Position numbers and translations under genes: made by a program. From CAZDVK01 sp964508915 (GTDB lineage: Bacteria; Pseudomonadota; Alphaproteobacteria; Paracaedibacterales; CAIULA01), in contig CAZDVK010000002.1 in NCBI GenBank assembly GCA_964508915.1, forward strand, positions 1 to 64,000: a DNA stretch of 64,000 bases. The letters run 5' to 3'. The notes under the pieces are model-generated. The model did not search any database. It was not told the DNA's origin and was given only the letters and a program-made list of their open reading frames with translations. This document shows, piece after piece, positions 55,543 to 64,000 of this stretch; the stretch's first letter is position 1, and each line of letters begins with the position of its first letter.

Positions 55543-57078
55543 CTAAATCACCACAAGCTCTGCCTGAATGGCGCCTGATGCTTTGATGCTGTGTAAAATT
55601 GCGGTTAAATCTTTGGGGGTTGTACCTAGTAAATTTAAGGCATCCACAAATTCTTCCAGATTCACCCCTGATTCCAATAAGGAAAACTTGCCTTTTTCTT
55701 CTTTCACACTAATGGATGTACTGTCTGTGACCGTTGCTTGCTGAACGGGAATTATTTGTGCTGCTGCAGCTGATCGACCAGGTAAGGTAGGTCCTGCCAA
55801 CGCTTTTTGTTGTTCTAAAGTTGATAGTTCGGACAAATGTATTTTTGTTTGTTGGGCTACTGCGATTTTGTGATCAGTTTCTATTTTTTCAAAGCCTCTT
55901 TTGGCGTCATTATCGCCGCCGGCATCTAGCTGGGCTTTATTAATTTGCTTAAAGGTCGCAACTTGTAATTGGTATTGATCTTCCATATTTTTATCTTCTA
56001 AGGCATGCTTGTTTTTCAAGGCTTGCAACTTTTCTTCGAAGGGTGCTTTGTCGCTAATGCCTGGAATGCTGATAGGGGCTGACGTGACATTGGTGAAGGG
56101 ATTGGGTTGGCTTACATCCTGTGATTCAACAATGCGAATTGTGATACTGCCGTGTGTTAAGGCAATCGGGCTGATTTTTACGTTTTTATTGACAACAACA
56201 ACGCCATTTTGATCATCAATAACAATTTTTGCTGATTGATCGGGTTCTACCTTTAATTGTTCAATTTCTGTTAAAAAGTTGACCATGTCTTTTTCTTTTT
56301 CAGCGGGCACAGAAACCTGAATGGTACTGGAATCCATAGCCATGGCAATGGGTGATTTGAAATTATCGTTAATGGTTTCAGCGGTGCGTTTAGCTGTTGT
56401 GAAATCCGGATTGCTTAAGGCAAGATTAATGGATTTTAGGTGAATCAGCTCAAAACCCACTTCTTTTTCAACAATGGCGCCGTTGGAAATTTTTGCCGAT
56501 GTTGGAACACCTTTTGACACCTGGGCTGCCCGACCTTGTGCAGCCACAGCTGATACGGCCAATGCACCTTGGGCAACAGCGTAAACCTGACCGTCAGCAC
56601 CTAATAAAGGTGTGACAAGAAGGGTTCCCCCCTTTAAGTCTTTTGCATCGCCCAACGCAGAAACCGTTACATCAATGCGTGATCCTTGACGTCGAAAAGG
56701 GGGTAAGTTGGCAGTAACCATAACGGCTGCCACATTTTTGCCAGATGGAACAGCGCCATCGCGAATATTAACCCCAAGTCGTTCCAGCATGCTGGTGAGG
56801 CTTTCCTTGGTATAAGGGGCACTGGCCAAGGTATCACCTGTTCCATTCAAGCCTACAACAAGACCGTACCCAACTAACAAGTTTTCACGAACCCCTGCGA
56901 AATGGGCAATATCCTTCAGGCGTGATTTTTGGACGATTCCTCTGAAGTTTTGTTTTAAAAGGGTTAGGTTTGTAACACCCTTTTTTTCATCAGCCTGTTG
57001 TCCAGCACAGGCAATACCCAACCAGAGCCCGACTAAAAGGCCTAAAAACCTTGCTGTTGTACTTTGAGCTTGAAACAC
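55543..57078 (-). CDS. flgI: flagellar P-ring protein FlgI with large insert
   Basis: Forms the P-ring of the basal body in the periplasm. The 511 residues begin with a signal peptide (GLLVGLWLGIACAGQ), then RLKDIAHFAGVRENLLVGYG and typical FlgI sequence up to VSQPNPF near 322-328. Normal FlgI continues almost directly to the C-terminal domain (here TSISVKEEKGK near 454), but about 115-120 residues rich in Lys, Glu and Gln are inserted (about 333-450), with coiled-coil look. The family's usual length is about 370. A GTG start is used, 44 bp after the sigma-54 promoter. Confidence 0.95.
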   Translation of the reverse strand: MFQAQSTTARFLGLLVGLWLGIACAGQQADEKKGVTNLTLLKQNFRGIVQKSRLKDIAHFAGVRENLLVGYGLVVGLNGTGDTLASAPYTKESLTSMLERLGVNIRDGAVPSGKNVAAVMVTANLPPFRRQGSRIDVTVSALGDAKDLKGGTLLVTPLLGADGQVYAVAQGALAVSAVAAQGRAAQVSKGVPTSAKISNGAIVEKEVGFELIHLKSINLALSNPDFTTAKRTAETINDNFKSPIAMAMDSSTIQVSVPAEKEKDMVNFLTEIEQLKVEPDQSAKIVIDDQNGVVVVNKNVKISPIALTHGSITIRIVESQDVSQPNPFTNVTSAPISIPGISDKAPFEEKLQALKNKHALEDKNMEDQYQLQVATFKQINKAQLDAGGDNDAKRGFEKIETDHKIAVAQQTKIHLSELSTLEQQKALAGPTLPGRSAAAAQIIPVQQATVTDSTSISVKEEKGKFSLLESGVNLEEFVDALNLLGTTPKDLTAILHSIKASGAIQAELVVI

Positions 57079-57121
57079 GTTGATTTTGCATCAGTTCTAT
57101 AAATTTCTGTATCTTTAAGAA

Positions 57122-57137
57122 AGCAAGAAATATGCCA
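57122..57137 (-). promoter_or_regulatory. sigma-54 promoter for the flgI operon
   Basis: On the minus strand the site reads TGGCATATTTCTTGCT. It matches the sigma-54 consensus TGGCACG-N4-TTGC at both the GG (-24) and GC (-12) elements with exact spacing. It lies 44 bp upstream of the flgI start, between the LuxR-type gene and flgI. Sigma-54 control of flagellar genes is known in Caulobacter, and FliX is encoded in the window. Confidence 0.75.
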
Positions 57138-57146
57138 AATTTAGTT

Positions 57147-57869
57147 TTAAGCAGTTTTGTACGTGTCATGCTCCAGATGCCAAAAGCGAATTAATGCCTC
57201 ATTCAGATTTTTAGCTTCTAGTTTCTTTTTAGCATTATCAAGGTGAAATGCGACTGTTGATTTGGAAATGCCTAATTCATGACAAATTTGTTTTATCAAA
57301 GCGCCGCGGTATCGAAGCCTTAAAATTTCAATTTCACGGGCACTTAGGATAGATGATTTTTTCTTAAAAATAAGCTGATTCTTTATATTTTCATAGGCCT
57401 GGCACATAAAAATAAGTGTAAAGTTTTGATCTGGATAAATACGCTTTTGATTCGCAATAATAAGAAAGGCTTGACTGTTCGATGTAATTCCCATGGGGAT
57501 GACAGCTTCGTGTTCGATGCCAAAGCTTTCTTTTTCTAATAGAATTCTTTTTTGAATCGGCGTTATTCCCTTAAAGGAATGAATATGTTCCGCAAATGGT
57601 TGATGAACGGTACCTAGCTTTTGAAAGATCGGATCGTGAAGCGCGTGATTTTTAGCTTGATAAGAAGAACGCCAAAGGGACGGATAGTTAGAAAAAACCT
57701 CTGTGAAGGAAGATTTTGCTAGAACATCTGTAAACCTGACGTACGAAAAATACTCAATGCCCAAATACCTTAGAAATTTTTCGAACACACTATCTAAATG
57801 TATGCAAGAAACACTTGCTTCCATTGAATGTAAAAATCGGTTCAATACCTTTTGTTGTACGTTTGCCAT
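57147..57869 (-). CDS. LuxR-family transcriptional regulator
   Basis: A 240-residue DNA-binding regulator. The N-terminal 165 residues resemble the autoinducer-binding domain (FLRYLGIEYFSYVRFTD). The C-terminal HTH (about 174-230) has the LuxR pattern LSAREIEILRLRYRG and GISKSTVAFHLDNAKKKL. No luxI is nearby, so it is a solo regulator. It lies directly upstream of the flgI operon on the same strand. The ATG is preceded by AGGGGCT. Confidence 0.85.
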   Translation of the reverse strand: MANVQQKVLNRFLHSMEASVSCIHLDSVFEKFLRYLGIEYFSYVRFTDVLAKSSFTEVFSNYPSLWRSSYQAKNHALHDPIFQKLGTVHQPFAEHIHSFKGITPIQKRILLEKESFGIEHEAVIPMGITSNSQAFLIIANQKRIYPDQNFTLIFMCQAYENIKNQLIFKKKSSILSAREIEILRLRYRGALIKQICHELGISKSTVAFHLDNAKKKLEAKNLNEALIRFWHLEHDTYKTA

Positions 57870-58083
57870 AGCCCCTACTTCAAAACAGCCTAGCCCATTA
57901 TCTTTTTGATAAAAGGCAAAAATTCATAGCGCACTAACGGGTACGCTTTAGCTTTCAAAGATTCCTTCTGACTCTGACTTGTATGCTTTTACAGAATTTT
58001 TTGATATTTAGGAAATGCTTCTTCTTCACAGTTGCTTTGCAAAAAACGCACAGCAGAAATTATTTTGAAGAAGGATCTTCGCT

Positions 58084-59145
58084 CTAAATCGTTTTAAGTA
58101 AAAAATGACCGTCAATCCGGCTGAGCTTGTTTTCTAGTTCAAGTTCGCTGATTAAACCTAAAATCACAGGGGCAGGGTAATCATACTGGTTCATGATATC
58201 ATCAATCAGGAGGGGGGTATGGGATAAATCGGCTAATAATCTATCCTTCAGGTCATAGGGTGACGCAGCGGTATGTATTGACGAATTCATTGTTTGTGCC
58301 ACACCTTCTTCAATTTTTGGAACATCACCCAAAACAGATAACACATCATCCACTGTTTCCACTAAAGGGGCCCCTTGTTTGATTAAAATATGGCAACCTT
58401 TATTACGGGGGTCTAATGGGGAACCAGGCACAGCGCATACATCGCGCCCTTGTTCTAAGGCACATTGCGCTGTAATCATGGAACCTGAATTGTAAGCAGC
58501 TTCTATGACAATGGTTAAACGGCTGATTCCAGAAATAATGCGGTTACGCCTTGGGAACAGGGAGGGGGTTGGGCTTGTGCCCAGGGGCATTTCAGAAATA
58601 ACAGCGCCGTGCTTAATTAAGTCTTCATATAATTTTCTGTGTTCTTCTGGGTAAATAACATCCACACCACCTGCTAAAACAGCGATAGATGCATTCGGTA
58701 AAGCACCTTGATGGGCGCTGGCGTCAATACCGCGGGCCATACCCGATACAATGCACCAACCCGCTTGTGATAAATCGTGCGCTAACTGAGTTGCTATTTT
58801 TTTTCCAACAATTGATGCATTTCTAGCCCCAACAATAGCGATAGATGGTTTTTTAAAGACGTTTATATTACCAGCGACACTTAGGATGGGCGGACAATCT
58901 GCCAACGTTTTAAGAAGGTTGGGAAAGGAAACATCAAGCGCAGGTAACACGGATAAGTTTTTTTTATCATGGTGTTCTCGTTCTTTTTCTGCTTTTTCAT
59001 AAGGAAATGCTTCTTTGAGGTTTAAAATAGCCTGATCAATACGACCAAATTGATTTAAAAGCCCCCAAAAACGCTTAGGCCCGATTTGTGGAGATCGTAT
59101 GAGCTGGATCCATTGGACAATTTCCTTTAAATTTTGATCAGACAT
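58084..59145 (-). CDS. dprA: DNA-processing protein DprA
   Basis: Loads RecA onto incoming single-stranded DNA in natural transformation. The 353 residues from the ATG at 59145 contain the Rossmann-like core with SIAIVGARNASIVGKKIA, GMARGIDASAHQGAL, the AGGVDVIYPEE section, and FPRRNRIISG. A C-terminal winged-helix-like part (about 300-353) follows. A GTG start 15 bp upstream is possible; AGG precedes the ATG. Natural competence needs other genes not present here. Confidence 0.94.
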   Translation of the reverse strand: MSDQNLKEIVQWIQLIRSPQIGPKRFWGLLNQFGRIDQAILNLKEAFPYEKAEKEREHHDKKNLSVLPALDVSFPNLLKTLADCPPILSVAGNINVFKKPSIAIVGARNASIVGKKIATQLAHDLSQAGWCIVSGMARGIDASAHQGALPNASIAVLAGGVDVIYPEEHRKLYEDLIKHGAVISEMPLGTSPTPSLFPRRNRIISGISRLTIVIEAAYNSGSMITAQCALEQGRDVCAVPGSPLDPRNKGCHILIKQGAPLVETVDDVLSVLGDVPKIEEGVAQTMNSSIHTAASPYDLKDRLLADLSHTPLLIDDIMNQYDYPAPVILGLISELELENKLSRIDGHFLLKTI

Positions 59146-59376
59146 GAACCTATTTTCCACTGTGAGCGAATGATTATTTTAATTTTCTGAGCAAGAAAAT
59201 ATGAAGGCAAGTGTTTTTATCAACGGACCTTTTTATATAAAAGATAGCCTTGTCTGCTTCTTTCGTATTTAAATTCTACGCGTTTTGTTTTTTAAACTTT
59301 AATAAAAACCCTGTTCTGGAATTTTAAAGTTAAATTGGTTAACATCCAGTTAACGCCGATTCGCATGTTTATTTTT

Positions 59377-60246
59377 ATGTCATTTAATTCATCTCAGCTG
59401 CCACCTTTGTTAGAGGTTGTCAAACAATTCGGCCTTCTGCAAAACAAGGTGCATTCTAAAAAATTGGGGCAAAATTTTTTGTTCGATACAAATTTGCTGC
59501 ATAAAATTGTACGCAGTGCTGGCAATTTTGATGGTGTTTACGTACTAGAGGTTGGTCCAGGACCAGGTGGGTTAACTAGGTGTTTGTTGGAAACAAACGC
59601 TAAACACGTATATGTTATAGAGCGGGATGCAAATTGTATTCAAGCACTTCAAGGTTTAAAAGATGCATCAAACGGGCGGTTAACAGTTATAGAAGAGGAT
59701 GCGCTGCGGTTAAAACCACTGGATCTGATCCCATCGGATCAGCCCATCAAAATTGTGGCTAATCTTCCGTATAATGTGGGAACCGAAATTTTAATTCAGT
59801 GGCTTAAAAATAGTAAAAATATTCAGTCTATGACGCTGATGTTTCAACAGGAAGTAGCCGAACGTATTGTGGCACCTGCTAACACAAATCACTATGGCCG
59901 CTTGTCCATTTTAGCCCAGTATATTTGCGAGGCTACCTTTTTGTTTTCTGTGCCACCTACGGCTTTTACACCAGCCCCTAAGGTGTTCTCAGCTGTGGTG
60001 CATTTGGTTCCTAAATTATTAACAGAAGAAGAACAAAATTTAATTCCAATACTTGAACAAACAACTCAGGCAGCGTTTTCTCAGCGGCGAAAAATGGTTA
60101 GATCTAGTTTGAAGTCTTTGGGTTTAAAAGAGGAGGAGCTTTTAAAGGCTTTGGCTCACTGCCAAATTCTAGAAACACAGCGCCCTGAAACCATAACAGT
60201 TCAGCAATTTGTTACATTTGCCAAATATTTAGACGCTGCTCGATAA
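59377..60246 (+). CDS. rsmA: 16S rRNA (adenine(1518)-N6/(1519)-N6)-dimethyltransferase
   Basis: Methylates two adenines at the 3' end of 16S rRNA using S-adenosylmethionine. The SAM-binding motif EVGPGPGGLT and the catalytic NLPYNVGT are present, and the N-terminal SKKLGQNFLFD is typical. The ATG at 59377 gives 289 residues; the frame also opens at a TTG at 59335 (303 residues), with little to choose. The family usually has about 270. Confidence 0.94.
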   Translation: MSFNSSQLPPLLEVVKQFGLLQNKVHSKKLGQNFLFDTNLLHKIVRSAGNFDGVYVLEVGPGPGGLTRCLLETNAKHVYVIERDANCIQALQGLKDASNGRLTVIEEDALRLKPLDLIPSDQPIKIVANLPYNVGTEILIQWLKNSKNIQSMTLMFQQEVAERIVAPANTNHYGRLSILAQYICEATFLFSVPPTAFTPAPKVFSAVVHLVPKLLTEEEQNLIPILEQTTQAAFSQRRKMVRSSLKSLGLKEEELLKALAHCQILETQRPETITVQQFVTFAKYLDAAR

Positions 60247-60784
60247 ACATATTTTTTCCCCTTTAACCCCATTTTAACCTTTTTGTTTGTATTCTGGATT
60301 TGGTTGGTCAGACGGTCCAAGCAAAGTTGGGCCCAATGCTTAATCATGGGGTGGAATCCCATGATGCTGATGCTTTTAAAAAACATCAGGCCTCTGCCTT
60401 TTCTAGATGCATCTAGAAAAGTTTATAGCAGGTGTTTGTCAAGGTGTACACTTGATGAATATGATCACTTGATAAGATAGGTGAATTGTTTTTGACTTTT
60501 TGCCTTTTGAATCAAGACGGGAAAGCATTGCCGAGGCGGCGGTGGGGTGGGCACTGCGCTTTGGATTTCTGGGGATTTCGCAAGGCCAGGTGGGCCCCTT
60601 ACACAGGCGTAAAGGCAGAACTGTGCTTTATTGGGCATTTTCTTAGGAATAAGCCAGGCAAAAAGGCAGGGGTGTATCTTGGTACCCAACAAATCTTTCA
60701 GAAATGACGATGGTGAGTTATTGCAATATTTTATTGGATTTTTTTTTAGAATTTGATAGTGTAGTTCCATTGTTCCTGCGCTAT
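60247..60784. other. 538-bp non-coding stretch with palindromes and a GC-rich island
   Basis: No credible gene. The first half (60300-60480) holds several palindromes: atcatggg/cccatgat (60343-60350 with 60358-60365), ctgatg/catcag (60367-60372 with 60384-60389) and a perfect 24-bp palindrome (60398-60421). The next segment, 60521-60620, is about 61% G+C by count, far above the surroundings. Both strands carry short open frames, but none has a good start or ribosome site. It may be a dispersed repeat remnant or a structured RNA. Confidence 0.55.
60398..60421. repeat. perfect 24-bp palindrome
   Basis: Twelve bases from 60398 (cttttctagatg) are followed at once by their reverse complement, without spacer. 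It contains TCTAGA twice and ATGCAT in the middle. Such a site can bind a dimeric protein or extrude as a cruciform. Confidence 0.85.
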
Positions 60785-60859
60785 TGGGGTATAGCCAAGT
60801 GGTAAGGCAGCGGTTTTTGGTACCGCCATTCCTAGGTTCGAATCCTAGTACCCCAGCCA
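60785..60859 (+). tRNA. trnQ: tRNA-Gln (TTG)
   Basis: Acceptor TGGGGTA/TACCCCA, anticodon stem GCGGT/ACCGC with loop TTTTGGT giving anticodon TTG, and T-arm CTAGGTTCGAATCCTAG. CCA is encoded. It lies 13 bp before the RatA-like gene. Confidence 0.97.
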
Positions 60860-60872
60860 TCATTTTTCCTGT

Positions 60873-61304
60873 ATGACATTTTTTGAAAAAACAAAGGTTC
60901 TGCCTTTTTCAGAGCAGCAGCTATATTCATTGGTTGTTGATGTGAAAAAATACAGTGAGTTTGTGCCCGGTGTTAAAAAAGCCTGTGTGTATAATGAAAA
61001 ACATTCGCATTTTTATGCAGATTTAACTGTTGGGAAGGGGCCTTTTCAGGTTACGTATACGTCTTTGGTGACGGTTGCCCCCCCTTTGGAAATCACCACA
61101 CGGTGTGTAAATGGCCCATTACATTTGGAAAGTCAATGGCATTTCTTGCCTTTGGGCAAAGAAGAAACCCAAGTAGTTTTTCGTGTTAACTTTTCATTTC
61201 ATGGCTTTTTATTGGGCAAAATTGCAGAAGGTGCCCTGTCCTCAACCATCGAAAGTATGATGGAAGCTTTTGAAAAAAGGGCCCATCAACTTTTTAAAAG
61301 CTAG
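60873..61304 (+). CDS. RatA/Coq10-like START-domain protein
   Basis: A 143-residue START/SRPBCC-fold protein of the Coq10/RatA group. Coq10 relatives bind ubiquinone and support respiration; E. coli RatA is described as a ribosome-association inhibitor. The sequence shows LPFSEQQLYSLVVDVKKYSEFVPG and the family's helical end (LSSTIESMMEAFEKRAHQL). It converges on the RND permease and the two stop codons share CTAG. Confidence 0.87.
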   Translation: MTFFEKTKVLPFSEQQLYSLVVDVKKYSEFVPGVKKACVYNEKHSHFYADLTVGKGPFQVTYTSLVTVAPPLEITTRCVNGPLHLESQWHFLPLGKEETQVVFRVNFSFHGFLLGKIAEGALSSTIESMMEAFEKRAHQLFKS

Positions 61305-64000
61305 GCATGACTTGTGCTGAGAATAACTTTTTTCCGGTTTTTATTTGCCAAATACGTATAAAACGTTGGAATGACAAATAGCGTAAACAGGGTTCCAATG
61401 GTCATACCACCCACAATAACCCACCCTAACTGACGGCGACTTTCAGCGCTGGCACCAGTTGCCATGGCCAATGGAATAGCACCCAAAACCATAGCAAATG
61501 TTGTCATTAAAATAGGGCGAAGACGTAACTTGGACGCCTCAATCACAGCATCTGGAACACTTTTCCCTTCATCTAACAGTTTATTGGCAAAATCGACAAT
61601 TAAAATACCATGCTTGGTAATTAACCCGATTAAGGTAATCAAACCAATGTTGGAATACAGGTTTATGGAACCTCCATTCATCAAGCCCAGTGTCATCACA
61701 GCGCCTGCCAAAGAAAAAGGAACACTTAAAATAATAATAAAGGGGTCACGCCAACTTTCAAATTGGGCAGCCATAACCAGGTAAATAAAGCATAACGCTA
61801 AAAAGAAAACCAATTGGATTGTTCGGCTTTCTGTTAAATATCGTTTCGTATCGCCTACGTAATCGTAGCGCGTATCTGATGGCATACAGTCTTTAGCAAT
61901 TTCTTCTATGAGGTTGACACCTTCTCCCAAACTGAAAGACGGTTTTAAGAAGGCGTAAATTGTAATGGCCCTCATACGGTTATGGTGGTGTACTTCAATA
62001 GGGCCTGACCTGGAATGCACCTTCACAAGTTCCGACAATGGAACCAATGTTCCTTCTTTGTCATTGGCCTTCACAAACAGGTTGGTGATGTCATGAGGGG
62101 TACGGCGCGCTTCATTTTCAACTTCCACACGCACGTCGTACAACTTATTTTCCCGTTTGAATGTGTTTGCTTTTTTACCACGAATTAATGCATCAATTGT
62201 TTCTGCAATGGTGGCTGGTTCAATACCTAATGATGACACCTTGTCACGAATAATACTGACAGTGAAATCTTCGGTATCTCCACGAATTTCAGAGTTGACC
62301 CCCAACACCATACCCGATGCGTATAGGTTAGATACCATATTTTGCGTAATATCTTTTAACTCACGGTAAGTCTTGTTGCCCAAAACAACAAACTGTACAG
62401 CACGGTTATCGTCACCGCTAATACCTGTTGAGCCGCTATTGATCTTTGCATCAACGCCCGTAATTTGTTCCATGCGATCGCGAATTTCATCGGCCACTTC
62501 ATCGGTTGAACGCTTACGGTCAGATTTTAGGTGAATAGATGTGTCAAATGTTGGGTTAATAATCTGCACAACACGTCGTTCAATTTCAGGGATACTGCCC
62601 AGAATTTCATCAATACGCTGAATGTAACGTTCTGTATATTCAAGGGTTGATGTTTGGGGAGCTTGTCCATCAATTGTAATCAGACCCTGATCTTCTTTGG
62701 GCGTAAATTCAGATGGCAAATACCGGTGCACAATATAGCCAACCAGGGCAAATGCAATAGCACCTAAGGCCACATAATGACGGTATTGAATTGTGATTTT
62801 TAAATACTTTTCGTACAAAATTTCTAGTTGAGAAATCCATTCATCTACTTTGATTTTGTTTTTAAATTTATCCCAGGGGGTTACAGCATCATCGCCATGC
62901 TTATGAGGGGCTAACATGCGGGCACACATCATGGGTGATAGCGTCAAGGCAGCAAAACCTGATATGAAAACAGCGCCAGCCAGCGTGATGGAAAATTCTG
63001 TCATCAGTTTACCCGTCATGCCCTGTGCTAAAGCAACAGGCGTATAAACGGCTATTAACGTTAAAGTCATGGCAACAACGGCAAAACTGATTTCCCGAAT
63101 TCCTTTGAATGCTGCCTCTACAGGCTTTACGCCTGCCTCGATATGACGGTACGAATTTTCAAGAACAATAATGGCATCGTCCACGACCAACCCAATAGCT
63201 AACACCATCGCCATGAGGGTGAACATGTTGATGCTGAAATGCAAAATGTACATCAAAAATAGGGCACCAATTAAGGAAACTGGAATGGTAACCAAAGGAA
63301 TCAACGATGCACGGGCGGAACGTAAAAATAGAAACACAACAGCAACAACCAATAAGGTGGCTTCTAAAATAGTTTTGAAGACTTCGGAAATAGATTTTTC
63401 AATGAATACAGTCTTGTCGCTGGCAACCTCGATGCTCATTTCTTCAGGAAGGTGCTTTTTTATTTTTTCCATAGCACCCTTGACACCGCGTGCTACATCC
63501 ACAGGGTTTGCCGTTGATTGTTTCACGATAGAAATACTGACACCACCTTTTCCGTTATAGCGGGTACGGGTTTTGCGGTCGTTAGATGTCACTTCAGCAC
63601 GGCCCAAATCTCGGACGCGAATGAGGTGATTTTTACGGGAAGTTATCACCAAATTTTCAAATTCTTCAGGTTTTTCCAAGTTGGCAACAGTTGTCACCAA
63701 ATACTCACGGTTATGGCTAATCAATTTACCAGCTGGTTTTTCAATACTCTGCCGTTTTAAAGCTGTTAAAACCTCTGAAACGGTAATCCCATACGCTGCT
63801 AAGCGAATAGGGTCTAGGTAAATATTCATTTCATACAGGCCAGCACCCAACACATCCACGCGCGCAACACCTGTTATGGATTCAATTTCCTTTTGAATTT
63901 CTCGGGTTGCATAGTCAAACAACTGGTTTGTTTGAAGTGTGTCACTGGTTAACGCTAAAGTAACAATAGGTTTTTCCTCTGCCCTGGATTTCACTAAAGA
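61301..64000 (-). CDS. RND efflux permease, 5' end beyond the window
   Basis: Inner-membrane pump of the AcrB/MexF-like RND family, driven by protons. About 899 codons are present and the frame is open to the right edge, so some 130-150 N-terminal residues are missing. The second half shows the conserved VLAIGLVVDDAIIVLEN and the region RPILMTTFAMVLGAIPLA. Two porter domains lie between helix groups. The periplasmic adaptor gene, which normally precedes it, would lie beyond the edge. It converges with the RatA-like gene. The substrate is unknown. Confidence 0.93.
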   Translation of the reverse strand, partial: SLVKSRAEEKPIVTLALTSDTLQTNQLFDYATREIQKEIESITGVARVDVLGAGLYEMNIYLDPIRLAAYGITVSEVLTALKRQSIEKPAGKLISHNREYLVTTVANLEKPEEFENLVITSRKNHLIRVRDLGRAEVTSNDRKTRTRYNGKGGVSISIVKQSTANPVDVARGVKGAMEKIKKHLPEEMSIEVASDKTVFIEKSISEVFKTILEATLLVVAVVFLFLRSARASLIPLVTIPVSLIGALFLMYILHFSINMFTLMAMVLAIGLVVDDAIIVLENSYRHIEAGVKPVEAAFKGIREISFAVVAMTLTLIAVYTPVALAQGMTGKLMTEFSITLAGAVFISGFAALTLSPMMCARMLAPHKHGDDAVTPWDKFKNKIKVDEWISQLEILYEKYLKITIQYRHYVALGAIAFALVGYIVHRYLPSEFTPKEDQGLITIDGQAPQTSTLEYTERYIQRIDEILGSIPEIERRVVQIINPTFDTSIHLKSDRKRSTDEVADEIRDRMEQITGVDAKINSGSTGISGDDNRAVQFVVLGNKTYRELKDITQNMVSNLYASGMVLGVNSEIRGDTEDFTVSIIRDKVSSLGIEPATIAETIDALIRGKKANTFKRENKLYDVRVEVENEARRTPHDITNLFVKANDKEGTLVPLSELVKVHSRSGPIEVHHHNRMRAITIYAFLKPSFSLGEGVNLIEEIAKDCMPSDTRYDYVGDTKRYLTESRTIQLVFFLALCFIYLVMAAQFESWRDPFIIILSVPFSLAGAVMTLGLMNGGSINLYSNIGLITLIGLITKHGILIVDFANKLLDEGKSVPDAVIEASKLRLRPILMTTFAMVLGAIPLAMATGASAESRRQLGWVIVGGMTIGTLFTLFVIPTFYTYLANKNRKKVILSTSHA

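Noticed and set aside
57870..58083. Coding-like minus-strand frame between dprA and the LuxR-type gene
   Set aside because: It is broken by an in-frame TAA and has no good start. Lys-rich chance frames are common in AT-rich DNA.
60486..60707. Plus-strand frame of 73 codons in the GC-rich island
   Set aside because: Both strands are open there because of composition; no ribosome site and no known motif.
60465..60863. Minus-strand frame of 132 codons between rsmA and the RatA-like gene
   Set aside because: It includes the antisense of tRNA-Gln and the GC-rich island. Its Pro-rich stretch comes from G-rich DNA, and no start has a ribosome site.
1..64000. CRISPR arrays, transposases, integrases, prophage genes, rRNA
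   Set aside because: I saw no regular direct-repeat array, transposase or phage motif, and no rRNA in reading the window.

Overview
The window reads as one contiguous piece of a low-GC (roughly 40% by eye) alphaproteobacterial chromosome. Support comes from FliX, a flagellar assembly factor known from Alphaproteobacteria, next to ftsZ-def; homospermidine synthase; a sigma-54 type flagellar promoter; CCA-encoded tRNAs; and the mix of housekeeping genes. Nine orphan proteins with Sec signal peptides sit between those genes, which suggests a host-associated lineage such as a protist or arthropod symbiont of the Holosporales type. That placement is inference and needs a phylogeny of AlaS, FtsZ or ParC.

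Layout. 0.2-4.1 kb: alaS-waaA. 4.1-9.8 kb (minus strand): tRNA-Trp-secE-nusG-rplK-rplA-rplJ-rplL, ending in a strong terminator, followed by an exported orphan protein where rpoB would normally lie. 9.9-19.7 kb: a VanX-like dipeptidase, a 1053-residue exported repeat protein, parC, and a 1080-residue exported coiled-coil protein with cysteine-protease-like motifs. 20.1-22.6 kb: ftsZ-def-fliX. 22.6-32.6 kb: three exported orphans, an L,D-transpeptidase, an SDR oxidoreductase, ispH, an MshL-like secretin and a serine hydrolase. 32.8-36.8 kb: homospermidine synthase, converging on an operon of nuoA, nuoB, a 57-residue zf-CHCC gene and arginase; then ruvX. 36.9-43.9 kb: a large membrane-anchored TPR protein, a DUF2000-like protein, an MFS transporter, and a tandem pair of diverged exported paralogues. 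44.0-52.0 kb: accBC, a glycine-zipper lipoprotein, enoyl-CoA hydratase, a thioredoxin-like protein, a His-rich exported protein, an outer-membrane barrel, a small exported protein and fumC. 52.0-57.9 kb (minus strand): flgI-flgJ-flgN-flgK-flgL behind a sigma-54 promoter, with a LuxR-type regulator just upstream. 58.1-64.0 kb: dprA, rsmA, a palindrome-rich and locally GC-rich non-coding stretch, tRNA-Gln, a RatA/Coq10-like gene, and an RND efflux permease cut by the window edge.

How the genes work together. Translation and envelope genes are intact. FliX plus a sigma-54 promoter imply a regulated flagellum. An isolated secretin and a GspC/PilP-like small protein hint at dispersed type II secretion or type IV pilus parts. 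The exported orphans are the most novel content: one may carry a split OTU/papain-like catalytic centre, one ends in a HicA-like fold, one is built of five degenerate repeats, and two are tandem paralogues. No CRISPR array, transposase, prophage gene or rRNA was seen.
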